60,853 nt of DNA from Candidatus Aquabacterium excrementipullorum (lineage in GTDB: Bacteria; Pseudomonadota; Gammaproteobacteria; Burkholderiales; Burkholderiaceae_C), in contig DXIO01000022.1 of assembly GCA_019112875.1 (NCBI GenBank), positions 1 to 60,853 of the forward strand, written 5' to 3'. A program made the translations under genes and the position numbers. The notes under the pieces were generated by a model. It was not told the DNA's origin, did not search any database, and was given only the letters and a program-made list of their open reading frames with translations. This document shows, one piece after another, positions 8,352 to 16,299 of this stretch. Each line of letters opens with the position of its first letter. The first letter of the stretch is position 1.

Positions 8352-10040
8352 TCACATTTTGTCCGGTGCGCCGACGCCCAGCAGCGCCAGGCCGTTGCGC
8401 AGCACCTGGGCGGTGGCCGACAACAGCGCGACGCGCGCGCGGGTCAGTTCGACATCATCGACCAGGAATCGTTCCGCCGCGTAGTAGCTGTGGAAGGCCC
8501 CAGCCAGGTCGCGCAGATAAAACGCCACATCGTGCGGCGCCAGGCCCACGGCGGCCTGGGTGAGCATGTCGGGGTAGTCGGCCAGCTTGCTCATCAAGGT
8601 GAGTTCGGTGGGCGCGGCCAGCAGGGCCAGGTTGGCGCCGGCCAGTGCGTTCAGGTCGCCGCCCTTGTCGGCGTGCTGGGCGCGCACGGAGCAGATGCGG
8701 GCATGCGCGTACTGCACGTAGAACACGGGGTTCTCGTCGTTCTGCTTGAGGGCCAGGTCGACATCGAAGGTGAACTCGGTGTCGGCCTTGCGGCTGATCA
8801 GGAAGAAGCGGACGGCATCCTTGCTGGTCCACTCGATCAGGTCGCGCAGGGTGACGTAGCTGCCGGCGCGCTTGGAGATCTTGACCTCCTCGCCGTTCTT
8901 CATCACGGTGACCATCTTGTGCAGCACGTAGTCGGGCCAGCCCTGGGGGATGCCGACACCGGCGGCCTGCAGGCCGGCGCGCACGCGGGCGATGGTGCCG
9001 TGGTGGTCGGAGCCCTGGATGTTCACGCACTGGACGAAGCCGCGCTCCCACTTGGCGATGTGGTACGCCACATCGGGTACGAAGTAGGTGTAGCCGCCGT
9101 CGGACTTGCGCATGACGCGGTCCTTGTCGTCACCGTAATCGGTGCTGCGCAGCCACAGGGCGCCGCCGTCTTCGAACGTCTTGCCTGCGGCGACGAGCTT
9201 GCCCACCGCGGCCTCGACGCGGCCCGAGGTGTACAGGCTGGATTCGAGGTAGTAGTTGTCGAAGCGGACGTCGAAGGCCTTGAGGTCCAGATCCTGCTCG
9301 TGACGCAGGTAGGCCACGGCGAACTGGCGGATGCCGTCCAGGTCGTTCACGTCGCCGCTGGCGGTGAACTCGCGGTCGTCGGCCTTCACCGTCTTCTTGG
9401 CCAGGAAATCGGCGGCGATGTCGGCGATGTAGTCGCCGTTGTAGGCCGATTCGGGCCAGTCGGCGTCACCGGGCTTGAGGCCCTTGAGGCGCGCCTGGGT
9501 GGAGCTGGCCAGCGTGGCGATCTGCACGCCGGCGTCGTTGTAATAGAACTCGCGGGTGACCTGCTGGCCCTGCGTCTCGAACAGGTTGCACAGGGCATCG
9601 CCCAAAGCGCCCTGGCGGCCGTGGCCCACGTGCAGCGGGCCGGTGGGGTTGGCCGAGACGAACTCGACCAGCACCTTGCGGTCGGTGGCGGGCTGGCGGC
9701 CGAAGCGCTCGCCTTCAGACAGCACATCGGCCACGATGGATTGCTTGGCTTCGGGCTTGAGGCGCAGGTTGATGAAACCGGGGCCGGCGATCTCGACGGC
9801 CGAGACCCACTGCTGCACGGCCGGCTGGGCCTGCAGGGCCGCGACGAGGGCCGTGGCCAGCTCGCGGGGGTTCTTCTTGAGGGGCTTGGCCAGTTGCATG
9901 GCGGCCGTGACGGCCAGGTCGCCATGGGCGGCCTGCTTGGGCGCCTCGAACACGGGGGTGAAGGACGCATCGGCGTCGGGCGCCGCCTGGCGCAAGGCCA
10001 CACCCAGGGCCTTCAGGAGATCACGCTTGGCTTGAATCAT
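8352..10040 (-). CDS. argS: arginyl-tRNA synthetase
   Basis: Class I aminoacyl-tRNA synthetase that charges tRNA-Arg. The 562-residue protein has the N-terminal tRNA D-loop-binding domain, the HIGH-type motif [12 protein letters not shown] (about 133), the KMSKS-equivalent KISKRAG (about 388) and the C-terminal anticodon-binding DALR domain (about 440-562, ending [15 protein letters not shown]). Start at 10040 gives the usual [13 protein letters not shown]-terminus. It is first in a leftward run with the SPOR gene and dsbA and diverges from the kinase gene at 10182; the 141-base gap must contain both promoters. Confidence 0.96.
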   Translation of the reverse strand: MIQAKRDLLKALGVALRQAAPDADASFTPVFEAPKQAAHGDLAVTAAMQLAKPLKKNPRELATALVAALQAQPAVQQWVSAVEIAGPGFINLRLKPEAKQSIVADVLSEGERFGRQPATDRKVLVEFVSANPTGPLHVGHGRQGALGDALCNLFETQGQQVTREFYYNDAGVQIATLASSTQARLKGLKPGDADWPESAYNGDYIADIAADFLAKKTVKADDREFTASGDVNDLDGIRQFAVAYLRHEQDLDLKAFDVRFDNYYLESSLYTSGRVEAAVGKLVAAGKTFEDGGALWLRSTDYGDDKDRVMRKSDGGYTYFVPDVAYHIAKWERGFVQCVNIQGSDHHGTIARVRAGLQAAGVGIPQGWPDYVLHKMVTVMKNGEEVKISKRAGSYVTLRDLIEWTSKDAVRFFLISRKADTEFTFDVDLALKQNDENPVFYVQYAHARICSVRAQHADKGGDLNALAGANLALLAAPTELTLMSKLADYPDMLTQAAVGLAPHDVAFYLRDLAGAFHSYYAAERFLVDDVELTRARVALLSATAQVLRNGLALLGVGAPDKM

Positions 10041-10181
10041 GGGGGCATTTTACGGGGTGGCCCCTGGCGGGCGCCCAATCGGCAGAATGTCACGAAATGC
10101 CGGTGCCGGGGTGGGCTTTTCGTGCCATGAAACCCCAGGCTGGCGTGGAAAGATGGGGGCCAACACCGTTCACGGTCATTC

Positions 10182-11519
10182 ATGGAAGCCATCGACATCG
10201 AACTGGGTGCGAGCCGCATCGGCAAGTACCAGCTGATCCGCCGGTTGGGCGAAGGCGCCACCAGCGAGGTCTTCCTGTGCCAGGACGATTTCTTCCAGCG
10301 CGAAGTGGCCCTGAAGCGCGTGCGCTCAGCCGCGCTGATGGACGCGGTGGACGGCCCCGTCTACGCCCGCTTCTTCGCCGCCGAGGCCGCCCTGGTGGGC
10401 CGCCTGCAGCACCCCAACGTGGTCCAGATCTTCGACGCGGTGGCCGACCCGGTGGCGCCCTACGTGGTGATGGAGTACGTGCCGGGCACCACGCTCAAGA
10501 GCTTTTGCCGGCCGGACCACCTGCTGCCACTGGAGCTGATCGTCGAAATCGGCTTCAAGTGCGCGATGGCGCTGAGCTATGTGTACAAGCAGGGCCTGAT
10601 CCACCGGGACGTGAAGCCCGCCAACATCCTGGCCATCACCAACGCCCAGGGCATGGTGACGGACGTGAAGATCACCGACTTCGGCAGCGTGCTGAACCTG
10701 CAGGCCGATGCCACGCAGGTGCACCAGGTGGGCTCGCTGGCCTACATGTCGCCCGAGCAGCTCGAAGGCGAGGTGCTGGACAGCCGGGCCGACATCTACT
10801 CGCTGGGTGCCGTGCTGTACCACCTGATCGCCGGGCGGCCGCCCTTCGAGGCGAACTCCCAAGCCGTGCTGATGAACCAGATCTACAACCAGACACCGGC
10901 GGGCCTGTCGGGCCTGCGGGCGGGCGTGAACCAGGCCGTGGACGACGTGATCCAGAAGGCGCTGGCCAAGAACAAGGACGACCGCTACCCGCACTGGGAC
11001 GCCTTCGCCGAGGCGCTGTCGGACCTGATCGTGAGCCACAAGGTGCCACGCGGGCACCTGCAGGGCGTGCTGGACTCGGAGCGCTTCAACCTGCTGCGCT
11101 CGCTGGACTTCTTCATCAGCTTCGGCGACGTGGAGCTGTGGGAGGTGGTGCACCGTGCCAAGTGGCAGCGCTTCCCGTTCGGGCATTCGCTGTACAAGCG
11201 CGGCGAGGAAGGGCGTACCTTCCACATCATCGCGCAGGGCAGCGTGGAGGTGTTCCGCAGCGGCAAGCGCGTGGCGCTGCTGGGCGCGGGCACCTCGGTG
11301 GGCGAGATGGCCTACCTGGCGCCCAACCCCGAGCTGCGCCGGCACAGCACCGACGTGATGGTGTCGGAGCCGGCGACGACGATCTCGTTCACGCCGGAAA
11401 CGCTGAGCCAGCTCAGCCCCAACTGCCGGCACCTGTTCGACGAGGCCTTCATCCGCGTGCTGGTGCGGCGCCTTCATGCCGCGCACGAGGCGCTGGCGCA
11501 CCCCCGGCGGATCATGTAG
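10182..11519 (+). CDS. Ser/Thr protein kinase with C-terminal cyclic-nucleotide-binding domain
   Basis: Hanks-type kinase (about 15-290) with glycine loop GEGATSEV, VALK lysine (K45), catalytic HRDVKPAN (D143) and DFG (D166), so catalytically complete. After a linker (about 290-325), residues 325-430 look like a cyclic-nucleotide-binding/Crp-type beta-roll: FGHSLYKRGEEGRTFHIIAQGSVEVF and LGAGTSVGEMAYLAP, where GEMAYL occupies the phosphate-binding cassette position. No transmembrane helix is seen, so it should be cytosolic. The canonical cassette Arg is not obvious, so whether it binds cAMP, c-di-GMP or nothing is open. DUF4337 and Ppx-like genes follow on the same strand. Confidence 0.88.
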   Translation: MEAIDIELGASRIGKYQLIRRLGEGATSEVFLCQDDFFQREVALKRVRSAALMDAVDGPVYARFFAAEAALVGRLQHPNVVQIFDAVADPVAPYVVMEYVPGTTLKSFCRPDHLLPLELIVEIGFKCAMALSYVYKQGLIHRDVKPANILAITNAQGMVTDVKITDFGSVLNLQADATQVHQVGSLAYMSPEQLEGEVLDSRADIYSLGAVLYHLIAGRPPFEANSQAVLMNQIYNQTPAGLSGLRAGVNQAVDDVIQKALAKNKDDRYPHWDAFAEALSDLIVSHKVPRGHLQGVLDSERFNLLRSLDFFISFGDVELWEVVHRAKWQRFPFGHSLYKRGEEGRTFHIIAQGSVEVFRSGKRVALLGAGTSVGEMAYLAPNPELRRHSTDVMVSEPATTISFTPETLSQLSPNCRHLFDEAFIRVLVRRLHAAHEALAHPRRIM

Positions 11520-11596
11520 CTCCGGTTCAGTCGGGCTGGATGGCGGATCGATAGAATCCGCGACACCCGAGACGACCAATCACAGGAGCGCTGAAG

Positions 11597-12172
11597 ATGT
11601 CAGGTCATGGATTCCACGTGCACGGCCCGCACGACCACGAGATCGAACACGTGGCCCAGCATGGCGGTGACAACTTCACCTCGCGCGTGGCGGTGCTGAC
11701 CGCGGTGCTGTCGACCATCGGCGCGATCTTCGGCTACATGGGCGGGCACTCGCAGAACGAGGCGCTGATGTTCAAGAACGAGGCGGCGATCCAGAAGACC
11801 TCGGCCTCGAACCAGTGGAACTACTACCAGGCCAAGAGCAACAAGCAGAACCTGGCGGAGCTGTCGGTGACGCTGACCACGGGTGAGGCGCAGGCCAACT
11901 TCAAGCAGGCCGTGCAGCGCTACGCCAAGGAGAAGGAAGACATCAAGCGCGACGCCGAGAAGCTCGAGGAAAAGGCCCACGAGGCCGACCACGAGAGCGA
12001 ACACGCCATGCACGTGCACGAGCGCTGGGCCTTGTCGACCACCTTGCTGCAGATCGCGATCGGCCTGTCGGCCATCACGCTGCTGTCGCGCAAGCGCTGG
12101 ATGCTGTGGACGGTGTATGTGTCCGGCGCGCTGGGCCTGATCGCCGGCGCGGCGGCCGTGCTGGGCGCCTGA
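11597..12172 (+). CDS. DUF4337 family membrane protein
   Basis: A 191-residue protein matching DUF4337 (function unknown). It has a His-rich start (GFHVHGPHDHEIEHVAQHG), one transmembrane helix at about 30-48, a long charged, probably coiled-coil segment (about 95-140, rich in Glu/Lys/Ala), then two C-terminal helices (about 144-163 and 168-190). CAGGAG lies eight bases before the ATG. The Ppx/GppA-like gene starts only 13 bases after its stop, so the two are probably one transcript. Confidence 0.85.
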   Translation: MSGHGFHVHGPHDHEIEHVAQHGGDNFTSRVAVLTAVLSTIGAIFGYMGGHSQNEALMFKNEAAIQKTSASNQWNYYQAKSNKQNLAELSVTLTTGEAQANFKQAVQRYAKEKEDIKRDAEKLEEKAHEADHESEHAMHVHERWALSTTLLQIAIGLSAITLLSRKRWMLWTVYVSGALGLIAGAAAVLGA

Positions 12173-12185
12173 GGCTGTTGAACCG

Positions 12186-13322
12186 ATGACGATCACCCGC
12201 CTGCTGCCAAGAACGCTGCGGTGGGCATGCGGCATCGCCGTGGCCTGGACCACCGCGACGGGCTGGGCGGCAGACGGCAGCACGGATTGCCGCATCGCCT
12301 TCGACCTGGGCTCGTCCGGCATCCGCGCGGGCAGCACCGAATCGACGTTCGAGCCTCGCATGGACCTGGACGTGCTGGCCGCCGTCAACAGCCGCCCGGG
12401 CATCGACGCGGTGGTGCCGCACACCGCCGTGGCCTTGCGGGTGCTGCGCACCCAGGGCCGCTGGCCCGATTGCCATGGGCAGGTGGGTGTGGGCTTCTCG
12501 GCCTGGCGGCTGTCGCTGCAGCGCGAGCCCGAGGACCTGATCCGGGCGCTGCGCGACATCCGGCGGGCCAGCGGCGTGTCGCTGCTGGTGGCATCGCCCG
12601 CGCAGGAGGGCCACTACGGCTACGACGGCGCGCAACGTGCCTTGGGCGGCCAGCTGGGCGGGCGCCACGTGCTGGACATCGGCGGCGGCAGCCTGCAGGT
12701 GACCAGCCCTCAGGCCGTGTTCGGCGTGCCGCTGGGACAGAAGGCCTGGCACCGGCTGCTGTGCCAGGCGCTGGGACGCGGGGACGTGGTGCCTTGCGCG
12801 CTGCAGCCGATGTCCGATGCCGAGGTGGCCAGCGCGCGCCGCCTGGCCGATGCACAGCTGCAAGGCCTGCCCCAGGCGCTGGGCACGCCCGTGAACATGA
12901 CCGCCATCACCCGGCCCGTGAGCCGGGGCGTGGCCCCCGCCGTGCACCAGCTGCGCCGCACACCCACCGCAGACACGCTGGCCCGCACCGACCTGGGCGC
13001 GGCCATCGAGGCCTGGGCCGGCCAGTCAGGACAGGCCCTGAGCGCCGCCGCCGGCCTGCCGCCGGAGCATGCGGGCTTCTTGATGTCGGACATGCTGCTG
13101 GTCGAAGGCCTGATGCGCACGGCCCGCAGCGACACGCTGATGGTGGCCGAGGCCGAGGCCAGCAATGTGCGCGGCATCCTGGCCGACGACCGGGCCTACC
13201 GCTGGGCCGATCGCTACGAGTGCTATCTGGACCGCTTGCGCACCCTGGGTGAATCAGCCTACGCCAGCGATCCCGGAACCTGCCCGGGCCGCGCCGCGCG
13301 CCATCACCAGAAGGCTCGCTGA
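12186..13322 (+). CDS. exported Ppx/GppA-like ASKHA-fold protein
   Basis: The product has a Sec-type signal peptide (about 1-28, cut near GWA/AD) followed by the hallmarks of the exopolyphosphatase/pppGpp phosphatase family: phosphate-1 motif AFDLGSSGIRAG (about 38-49), an ASPAQEGHYGY segment holding a glutamate (E141) at the place of the catalytic Glu, and phosphate-2 motif VLDIGGGSLQV (about 162-172). Cytosolic Ppx/GppA proteins are 300-500 residues without signals, so this is a periplasmic or secreted relative. Substrate unknown; polyphosphate is a guess from the family. Co-directional with DUF4337 13 bases upstream; a PsiF-like gene lies 1 kb further on. Confidence 0.75.
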   Translation: MTITRLLPRTLRWACGIAVAWTTATGWAADGSTDCRIAFDLGSSGIRAGSTESTFEPRMDLDVLAAVNSRPGIDAVVPHTAVALRVLRTQGRWPDCHGQVGVGFSAWRLSLQREPEDLIRALRDIRRASGVSLLVASPAQEGHYGYDGAQRALGGQLGGRHVLDIGGGSLQVTSPQAVFGVPLGQKAWHRLLCQALGRGDVVPCALQPMSDAEVASARRLADAQLQGLPQALGTPVNMTAITRPVSRGVAPAVHQLRRTPTADTLARTDLGAAIEAWAGQSGQALSAAAGLPPEHAGFLMSDMLLVEGLMRTARSDTLMVAEAEASNVRGILADDRAYRWADRYECYLDRLRTLGESAYASDPGTCPGRAARHHQKAR

Positions 13323-13352
13323 GGCTCCGCGCCGGGGCTCATCCACCGGGAC

Positions 13353-14192
13353 TCAAGCCATCGCGCTGGGCTGGCCTGTGGCACGGCGGCGCATCCAGCA
13401 GCCGAGCACCGCCATGCCTGCCACGCCCAGCGCGAGCGATCGGGGCTCAGGCACGGCCGCCACGTGCGCCTGGACCTCGATGGTGCTCAGGTAGATCTGC
13501 CCTTCGCCCAGATCGCTTTCGTAACGGTAGACGGGCTCATCGGTGTAGACCGGTTCGGGGTGGTAATAGCAGGTGCCCGGATCGTCGGGTTCGCAGTAAT
13601 CGAGCACCTGCTCGTCGTGCGAATAGACCTTCTCGTAGTGATCAAGAACCTGGATGTAGGTGATGTCGGCCCAGGCGGACAGCTCGCCCGTGATCTGCGG
13701 CGCGGCAGGCCCGCCCTGGTAATTGCTGAGGCTGAAGCTGTCGCCGCCCACATTGCCGTTCAGCAGGATGGTGCCGGACTGCCCGTTCAAGCCCACGCTG
13801 GCCGGCGATTCGACGAAGTAGCCGCCGGTGTAGGTGACGGTGTAGCCCGTGATGGCATAGCCCGCCTCCGCCGTGAAATTGATGAAGGCGTTGAACGAGG
13901 CGAGGCGGGCATCCGGGGTGTAGTACTGGTAGCTGCTCGCATAGGCCGCCAGGGTGCCGGCGAAGTTCAGCGTGACGCCTTGTCCCACCTGACTGATGGC
14001 GGGCGACACGCCCTGTGGCCCGCTGTAGACGGTGTCGCTGGTGAACGAGAACGTGCTCGGATCGAAGTCGATGGCGACCTGACCCGTGGAATATTGGATG
14101 GATTGAGCCGGGGCCACCACGGCAGCCCCCATGGCGATGACGGCGGCCAGACTGCGGCGCGCCACGCCGCCCTTGTTGAAGATGGACGTCAT
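13353..14192 (-). CDS. PEP-CTERM sorting domain protein
   Basis: Exported surface or matrix protein. It has an N-terminal signal (about 10-32, cut near APAQS), a beta-rich Ser/Thr/Tyr/Gly body with no recognised enzyme domain, and at about 247-270 the exosortase signal VPEPRSLALGVAGMAVLGCW followed by MRRR. This tripartite tail targets proteins to exosortase EpsH-type processing, often with exopolysaccharide. Residues about 180-230 form an odd Tyr/Asp/Glu/His stretch with near-repeats (VLDHYEKVYSHDEQ, VLDYCEPDDP, PVYTDEPVYRYES). CGGAG lies six bases before the ATG. Its stop is 30 bases from the convergent Ppx-like gene. Confidence 0.85.
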   Translation of the reverse strand: MTSIFNKGGVARRSLAAVIAMGAAVVAPAQSIQYSTGQVAIDFDPSTFSFTSDTVYSGPQGVSPAISQVGQGVTLNFAGTLAAYASSYQYYTPDARLASFNAFINFTAEAGYAITGYTVTYTGGYFVESPASVGLNGQSGTILLNGNVGGDSFSLSNYQGGPAAPQITGELSAWADITYIQVLDHYEKVYSHDEQVLDYCEPDDPGTCYYHPEPVYTDEPVYRYESDLGEGQIYLSTIEVQAHVAAVPEPRSLALGVAGMAVLGCWMRRRATGQPSAMA

Positions 14193-14385
14193 GACGAACT
14201 CCGACTCATTGGATGAATGGGAGATGAAGGCTAATGACGGCGGGCCGAATTCCCCATCCCTACGCTTAGGGGCGATCTGTCATCCGGGCCATGGGTGCGG
14301 CGCGTTGAGTCAAGCACTGGCGCCAAGCACACCCGGCCGCTAGACTGACCGCGCCACCCCTTTGCAAACCTGACGGAGAGTTCAC

Positions 14386-14667
14386 ATGCGCTTGATGATC
14401 GCCGCGATGACCCTGGCCCTGACCGCCAGCCTGGCCCATGCCGCCGATGCCACCTGCGAGGCCAAGGCGGCCGACAAGAAGCTGGCGGGCGCCGCCAAGA
14501 CCAGCTTCGTCAAGAAATGCGAGAAGGATTCGGCCGCCACCGCCGCGAAGGACACCTGCGCCACCGCCGCCGCCGACAAGAAGCTCAAGGGCGCGGCCAA
14601 GAACAGCTTCGTCAAGAAGTGCGAGAAGGACGCTGCCGCGGGTGCCGCCCCGGCCGCTTCGAAGTAA
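14386..14667 (+). CDS. PsiF repeat-containing periplasmic protein
   Basis: A 93-residue exported protein with a signal peptide cut at AHA/AD (about residue 19) and two tandem PsiF-type repeats, C24-C45 and C58-C79, each of the form CxxKAADKKLxGAAKxSFVKKC. Each repeat has one pair of cysteines that could form a disulfide. PsiF in E. coli is phosphate-starvation inducible, with unknown function. GACGGAG lies upstream of the ATG. The gene faces the DUF2214 gene across a perfect hairpin. Confidence 0.85.
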   Translation: MRLMIAAMTLALTASLAHAADATCEAKAADKKLAGAAKTSFVKKCEKDSAATAAKDTCATAAADKKLKGAAKNSFVKKCEKDAAAGAAPAASK

Positions 14668-14678
14668 TTTGGGCGACA

Positions 14679-14702
14679 AGGTCAGGCTTGCGGGCCTGAC
14701 CT
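14679..14702. terminator. perfect 9-bp hairpin between convergent genes
   Basis: AGGTCAGGC and GCCTGACCT flank a six-base loop, 11 bases past the PsiF-protein stop and 28 bases past the DUF2214 stop. Being symmetrical it could serve both strands. No T tract follows on either side, so it may be a stability hairpin rather than a true intrinsic terminator. Confidence 0.45.
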
Positions 14703-14730
14703 GCTCTCGGGCTTTGCCTGATCGGGACGA

Positions 14731-15186
14731 TCAGCGCGCCCACACCCCGCGCGCCAGCAGCACGGCCGCCAGCGGGATCAGCATCACGATGTGCGCCTGC
14801 ACCATGATCAGCTTGCGCACCTTGCGCACCTCGGCCTCGGCCGGCAGCGCGCCGTTCGCGTCCAGTGCCTTGCGCCAGCGGATGAAGGCCCGCGTCGGCG
14901 CGATCGAGATCAGGCCCACGATCACGAACAGCGTCACCTTGATGTGCAGCAGCGGCTGGTGCCAGTACCAGCCGAAGCCCTTGACGCCCCAGTACGTGCG
15001 CGCGAAGCCCGTGGCCAGCACGGCGATGGCCGCCACCATGTAGATGATGTCCACGCGCGCCAGGCGGCGCACCACGGCGGCGTTGATCCATTCGGGGCGG
15101 CACAGCGCGGCCTCGCTGGTGATGAAGACGACGAGCGTGAGGATGGCCACGAAGTGCGCGTAGGCCAGCAGCGATTCGGTCAGCAT
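14731..15186 (-). CDS. DUF2214 family membrane protein
   Basis: A 151-residue protein with four hydrophobic segments (about 8-24, 46-64, 84-102 and 128-148), matching DUF2214. Functions in this family are unknown. Conserved-looking features are HFVAILTLVVFITSEAALCR near the start and KVRKLIMVQAHIVMLIPLAAVL near the end. CAGGAG is eight bases before the ATG, which fixes the start. The stop of the LysR gene overlaps this start (15180-15186), so the two are translationally coupled; the regulator may act on this gene. Confidence 0.8.
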   Translation of the reverse strand: MLTESLLAYAHFVAILTLVVFITSEAALCRPEWINAAVVRRLARVDIIYMVAAIAVLATGFARTYWGVKGFGWYWHQPLLHIKVTLFVIVGLISIAPTRAFIRWRKALDANGALPAEAEVRKVRKLIMVQAHIVMLIPLAAVLLARGVWAR

Positions 15187-16109
15187 GAAGGGGACTCCTG
15201 AAGGGCTTGGGCCCAGTATGACGTGTCGCCATACGTGGCCTTGATGAAATCGATCCACAGGCGCAGGCGCACCGGCAGGTGCTTGCGCTGCGCGAAGACG
15301 GCGTAGATGCCGTTGGGCGGCGCGGCGAAGTCGTCGAGCACGCTGACCAGGCGGCCGGCGCGCACATCGGATTCGACCTCCCACCACGAGCGCCAGGCCA
15401 GGCCCAGCCCCTCCAGGCACCAGGCGTGCAGCACCTGGCCATCGGAGCAGTCGAGCTTGGTGGCGGGGCGCACGTAGCCGGGCTGGCCATCGAGCGTGAA
15501 GGCCCAGCCGCGCGTCTGGCTGGCCTCTGAGCTGAGCGTGAGGCAATCGTGGCGGGCGATGTCGGCCGGCACCATGGGACGGCCGTGGCGCGCCAGGTAA
15601 TCGGGGCTGGCCACGCACAGGCGGCGGTTGTCGGCCAGGCGCACGCTGACCAGGCTGGAGTCGGGCAGGTCGCCCACGCGCACGGCGCAGTCGAAGCCTT
15701 CGTTGACCAGGTCCACCAGCCGGTCCGCCAGGTTCAGCGAGATGGACACCTCGGGGTGCTGGGCCACGAAGCGCGGCACCAGCGGCGCCACGTGCCGGCG
15801 CCCGAAGCCGGCCGGCGCGGTGATGCGCAGGTGGCCGCTGGCCTTGACGCCCCCGGCGCTGACGCTGGCCTCGGCGCTGGCCAGGTCGGCCAGCAGGCGA
15901 TGGGCATCCTCCAGAAAGGCGGCGCCCTCGTGCGTGAGGCTGATGCGGCGCGTGGTGCGCACCAACAGCTTCACGCCCAGGCGTTCTTCGAGCGCGTCGA
16001 TGCGGCGGCCGATCACGGCAGGCGCCACGCCCTCGGCGGTGGCCGCGGCGGTCAGGCTGCCCTTGGTGGCCACGGCCACGAAGGATTCGATCTGCTTGAG
16101 TCGGTCCAT
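15180..16109 (-). CDS. LysR-type transcriptional regulator
   Basis: A 309-residue regulator with an N-terminal winged HTH (about 3-60: MDRLKQIESFVAVATKGS, then VIGRRIDALEERLGVKLLVR) and a LysR substrate-binding domain (about 90-300). The subgroup with SGHLRITAPAGFGRRHVAP at 90-110 is close to the CrgA/DsdC-like LTTRs common in Burkholderiales. Its effector is not predictable. It diverges from malate synthase G and a large palindrome lies 28 bases upstream of its ATG. It overlaps the DUF2214 start by 7 bases. Confidence 0.92.
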   Translation of the reverse strand: MDRLKQIESFVAVATKGSLTAAATAEGVAPAVIGRRIDALEERLGVKLLVRTTRRISLTHEGAAFLEDAHRLLADLASAEASVSAGGVKASGHLRITAPAGFGRRHVAPLVPRFVAQHPEVSISLNLADRLVDLVNEGFDCAVRVGDLPDSSLVSVRLADNRRLCVASPDYLARHGRPMVPADIARHDCLTLSSEASQTRGWAFTLDGQPGYVRPATKLDCSDGQVLHAWCLEGLGLAWRSWWEVESDVRAGRLVSVLDDFAAPPNGIYAVFAQRKHLPVRLRLWIDFIKATYGDTSYWAQALQESPSC

Positions 16110-16136
16110 GGGCTCGGATGCTGCCCGATCTTTGCG

Positions 16137-16163
16137 TAAAAGTCATGAATCCCATGACTTTTA
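16137..16163. promoter_or_regulatory. 11-bp-arm palindrome, candidate LysR operator
   Basis: TAAAAGTCATG and CATGACTTTTA are perfect inverted repeats around a five-base spacer. The site lies between the divergent LysR gene (ATG at 16109) and glcB (ATG at 16300). LysR-type regulators usually bind interrupted dyads near their own promoters, so it is the natural binding site. As RNA it could also form a hairpin, but no terminator function is expected here. Confidence 0.65.
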
Positions 16164-16299
16164 ACCCCGGTAATGTTCAGGCAAGTATCGAATAAACTGG
16201 CGACATGGAAAAGAGGAGGCTCGGCCACGGCCGCCACAGCGCCCTCGGTTTCCCTCAAACTCCCCTTTTTTCGATCTTCCCTATTCGACGAGGTTACCC

